Positions 5,898 through 7,444 of a stretch of DNA of 7,444 nucleotides are shown one piece after another. How positions within the stretch are numbered: position 1 is the stretch's first letter; every line of letters starts with the position of its first letter. Where the stretch lies: NCBI GenBank assembly GCA_017613225.1, contig JAGAEH010000019.1, positions 1 to 7,444 on the forward strand, in the 5' to 3' direction. The DNA comes from Lachnospiraceae bacterium (lineage in GTDB: Bacteria; Bacillota; Clostridia; Lachnospirales; Lachnospiraceae). The notes under the pieces were generated by a model that saw only the letters and a list, made by a program, of their open reading frames with translations, did not search any database and had not been told where the DNA came from. The translations under genes and the position numbers were made by a program.

Positions 5898-6389
5898 ATG
5901 AAGACAGCAGTCGTTTTTTATTCCATGTTCGGGAATACAGAATATGCCGCGGAGAAGATCGCGGCGCAGCTTGACGCGGACCTGATCCGCGTCGAACCGG
6001 AAAAGGCCTACCCCACCAGGGGGCTGAGGAAGTTTTTAGTGGGCGGAAAAGGCGCCGTCTCCAAGGCTACGCCGGCCCTGAAGCCCTATCAGTTTGAGGC
6101 AGAGGCCTATGGGCGCGTCGTCATCGGCATGCCGGTCTGGGCCAGCAGCGTCACGCCGCCCATCAACACCTTCGTGAAAGACAATCTGGAAGCGCTGCGG
6201 GGCAAAAAGATCGCGGCCTTTGTAAGCAGCAAGGGCGGCGGCCCTGAAAAGGCGCTGGAGAAGCTGCGCCTGGCCCTGGGGATCGATGCTTTCGAGGCGG
6301 AACTGAGCCTGATCGAGCCGAAGGGAAAGCCGGACGCCGCCAGCGAGATGCGGATCACCGCTTTCTGCAACGCGCTGAAAGAAGAATGA
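5898..6389 (+). CDS. Flavodoxin-domain protein
   Basis: A 163-residue flavodoxin-like FMN protein. The phosphate-binding loop is YSMFGNTEYAAEKIA (8-22). GMPVWASSVTPPINTF (77-92) supplies the loop that covers the isoalloxazine ring, and FVSSKGGG (108-115) the second flavin loop. Proteins like this carry electrons or act as small NAD(P)H-linked flavoproteins; no partner redox gene is adjacent. AAAGGA (5887-5892) lies 5 bases before the ATG, and the gap to the carbonic anhydrase is 18 bases, so both are probably on one mRNA. The insertion RKFLVGGKGAVSKATPALKP (44-63) is common in the flavodoxin-family proteins of Clostridia. Confidence 0.9.
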   Translation: MKTAVVFYSMFGNTEYAAEKIAAQLDADLIRVEPEKAYPTRGLRKFLVGGKGAVSKATPALKPYQFEAEAYGRVVIGMPVWASSVTPPINTFVKDNLEALRGKKIAAFVSSKGGGPEKALEKLRLALGIDAFEAELSLIEPKGKPDAASEMRITAFCNALKEE

Positions 6390-6397
6390 TCCGGGAA

Positions 6398-6463
6398 GAG
6401 AGCGCACTTCTGAGGGAAGCGGGCTCTCAAAAGGATAAGTGTTAAGCAGGCTTCACATGAAGC
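6398..6463 (+). other. Two hairpins in the gap before the last gene
   Basis: GAGAGC (6398-6403) pairs with GCTCTC (6423-6428), with CTTC/GAAG pairing inside. It is followed by AAAA, not T residues, so it is not an intrinsic terminator on the plus strand. GCTTC (6450-6454) pairs with GAAGC (6459-6463) around ACAT, ending 3 bases before the GGAGG ribosome site. They may modulate expression of the hydrolase relative to the upstream genes. Confidence 0.4.
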
Positions 6464-6478
6464 TTTGGAGGAAAAACG

Positions 6479-7219
6479 ATGACTATCTGGGATGACGGGA
6501 TCGCGCTGGACGCGGTATTCACAAAGCCGGAGGGCAAAGACCGGGGGCCGGTGTGCGTCCTGATCCACGGGTTTACGGGCTGGAAGGACGAGGACCATAT
6601 CCTGGCGGCGGAGCAGGCCATGCTGGAAGCGGGCGTCGCGGTGCTGCGGGCGGACATGTACGGCCACGGCAAGAGCGGCGGCCAATTCCACGACCACACG
6701 CTGTTCAAGTGGATGTCCAACGCCATGACGCTGATCGACTACGTCCGGGGGCTGGACTATACCACGGACATTTATCTGTGCGGCCATTCCCAGGGAGGTC
6801 TGGCCGTCATCCTGGCGGCTGGGCTGGAGCACGACCGCGTCAAGGCGCTGATCCCCATGTCGCCGGCCTGGAAGATCCCGGAGAACTGCCGAAAGGGCAT
6901 CATGTTGGGCCTGCCCTTCGATCCGGACCGCGTGCCGGAGGATACGCCGGCCTGGTCCCGCGGGATCCTGGGCGGCAACTACATCCGGGTGGCTCAGACC
7001 ATCCACGTGGAGGACTTTATCAAGCGGTATAAAGGACCGGTGCTCATCATCCACGGCGAGGGGGATCTGAGCGTTCCCGTGGAGGATTCCATCGAACTGG
7101 CGAAGATGTATCCGGACTGCACCTATGTGCCGATCCCGGAGGACACCCATTGCTACGATCTGCATCTGGATATGGCGGCAAAGGCGCTGAAGGAGTGGCT
7201 GACGGCGCTGCAGAAGTGA
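6479..7219 (+). CDS. Alpha/beta hydrolase, Est1E/cinnamoyl-esterase-like
   Basis: A 246-residue serine hydrolase. The oxyanion loop is HGFTGWKDE (30-38), the nucleophile elbow is GHSQGG with Ser104, and Asp196 (GEGDLSVPVED) and His224 (EDTHCY) complete the triad. RADMYGHGKS--QF (57-70) is the familiar strand before a small cap. Size and triad spacing closely match cinnamoyl/feruloyl esterases such as Butyrivibrio Est1E and Lactobacillus LJ0536, as I recall them (Ser105 or Ser106, Asp197, His225). These release hydroxycinnamic acids from plant polymers, which suits a gut or rumen bacterium. A general short-chain esterase is equally compatible. GGAGG (6467-6471) sits 7 bases before the ATG. No signal peptide is present, so it would act inside the cell on imported esters. 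Confidence 0.9.
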   Translation: MTIWDDGIALDAVFTKPEGKDRGPVCVLIHGFTGWKDEDHILAAEQAMLEAGVAVLRADMYGHGKSGGQFHDHTLFKWMSNAMTLIDYVRGLDYTTDIYLCGHSQGGLAVILAAGLEHDRVKALIPMSPAWKIPENCRKGIMLGLPFDPDRVPEDTPAWSRGILGGNYIRVAQTIHVEDFIKRYKGPVLIIHGEGDLSVPVEDSIELAKMYPDCTYVPIPEDTHCYDLHLDMAAKALKEWLTALQK

Positions 7220-7227
7220 GGATGCAA

Positions 7228-7430
7228 GGGCTGGCCCCTCTGTGCCGCGGAAGATTCGCAGCGAGGACAAAAGCGACTAGACTCAGCTTCCGTGCAGATG
7301 GACACGGTCCTTCCTGCGGAACTCGCTGCGCTCAGACAGGTCCTCGGAAGGACCTATCTGCCCGTTGCTTCGTCAAGGGCTTTTGTCAAATGCTGCTCAT
7401 TCTTTTCCGCAGCACAGAGGGACAAAGCCC
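7228..7430. repeat. Large imperfect palindrome, possible structured RNA or MITE-like element
   Basis: Matching arms, from outside in, are GGGCT/AGCCC (7228-7232 with 7426-7430), CCCTCTGTGC/GCACAGAGGG (7236-7245 with 7412-7421), GCGGAA/TTCCGC (7247-7252 with 7405-7410), GCAGC/GCTGC (7258-7262 with 7392-7396), GACAAAAGC/GCTTTTGTC (7266-7274 with 7379-7387), GCAGAT/ATCTGC (7294-7299 with 7356-7361) and GGTCCTTCC/GGAAGGACC (7306-7314 with 7346-7354). Competing local stems exist: CCGTG/CACGG (7290-7307) and AGGTCC/GGACCT (7338-7355), the latter extended by CAGA/TCTG. CGCAGCGAG (7257-7265) is also complementary to CTCGCTGCG (7322-7330). There is no T-run at either end, no open frame of note and no clear target-site duplication. 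It begins 8 bases after the hydrolase stop. Confidence 0.7.
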
Positions 7431-7444
7431 GGCTCACACGATCA

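Noticed and set aside
6107..7270. A 387-codon minus-strand frame across the flavodoxin and hydrolase genes
   Set aside because: It is the shadow of two well-supported plus-strand genes in GC-rich DNA, is Arg/Pro/His-rich and has no family features.
7315..7360. SRP RNA or 6S RNA as the identity of the terminal palindrome
   Set aside because: The AGGTCC-TCGGAA-GGACC apex and the long hairpin shape recall these RNAs, but the conserved SRP helix 8 sequence and a recognisable 6S bubble, promoter and terminator are not seen.

Overview
The window looks like chromosomal DNA of a GC-rich member of the Clostridia, most likely Lachnospiraceae. The basis is AGGAGG-type ribosome binding sites before almost every gene, a TipAS-type MerR regulator, a DUF401 permease, a TIGR04076 protein and a cinnamoyl-esterase-type hydrolase. 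This placement is inference from gene families and style, not from a marker gene. No rRNA, tRNA, CRISPR array, transposase or phage gene is visible.

Layout. (1) Positions 1-818, minus strand: a two-gene unit with a divergent PlsY-like glycerol-3-phosphate acyltransferase followed, with a 4-base ATGA overlap, by an alpha/beta esterase cut by the window edge. Its promoter is visible at 912-940. (2) Positions 946-1255: an intergenic region with a minus-strand terminator that has no obvious gene to terminate, a three-copy 35-36 base tandem repeat, a MerR-type promoter with a 19-base spacer and a dyad operator, and a leader containing a 36-base repeat. (3) Positions 1256-1987, plus strand: a MerR/TipAS regulator, sharing a bidirectional terminator (2004-2041) with the convergent DUF401 membrane protein (2058-3269, minus). 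(4) Positions 3270-3426: a divergent intergenic region rich in palindromes. (5) Positions 3427-7219, plus strand: a co-directional run of six genes encoding a TIGR04076 protein, an unrecognised domain fused in frame to a nicotinamidase-like cysteine hydrolase, a HAD phosphatase, a beta-carbonic anhydrase, a flavodoxin and an Est1E-like alpha/beta hydrolase. The first five are tightly packed; an 89-base gap containing hairpins precedes the last. (6) Positions 7228-7430: a large imperfect palindrome of about 200 bases directly after the last stop codon, with several alternative stems.

How the genes relate. The six-gene run reads as a set of small soluble housekeeping or accessory enzymes (amide hydrolysis, phosphate-ester hydrolysis, CO2/bicarbonate interconversion, electron transfer, ester hydrolysis) rather than a recognisable single pathway. 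The MerR/TipAS protein probably controls its own promoter. I find no convincing new defence or mobile system. The points most worth a second look are the terminal palindrome, the AT-rich domain fused to the nicotinamidase-like enzyme, and the tandem repeat with its orphan terminator upstream of merR.
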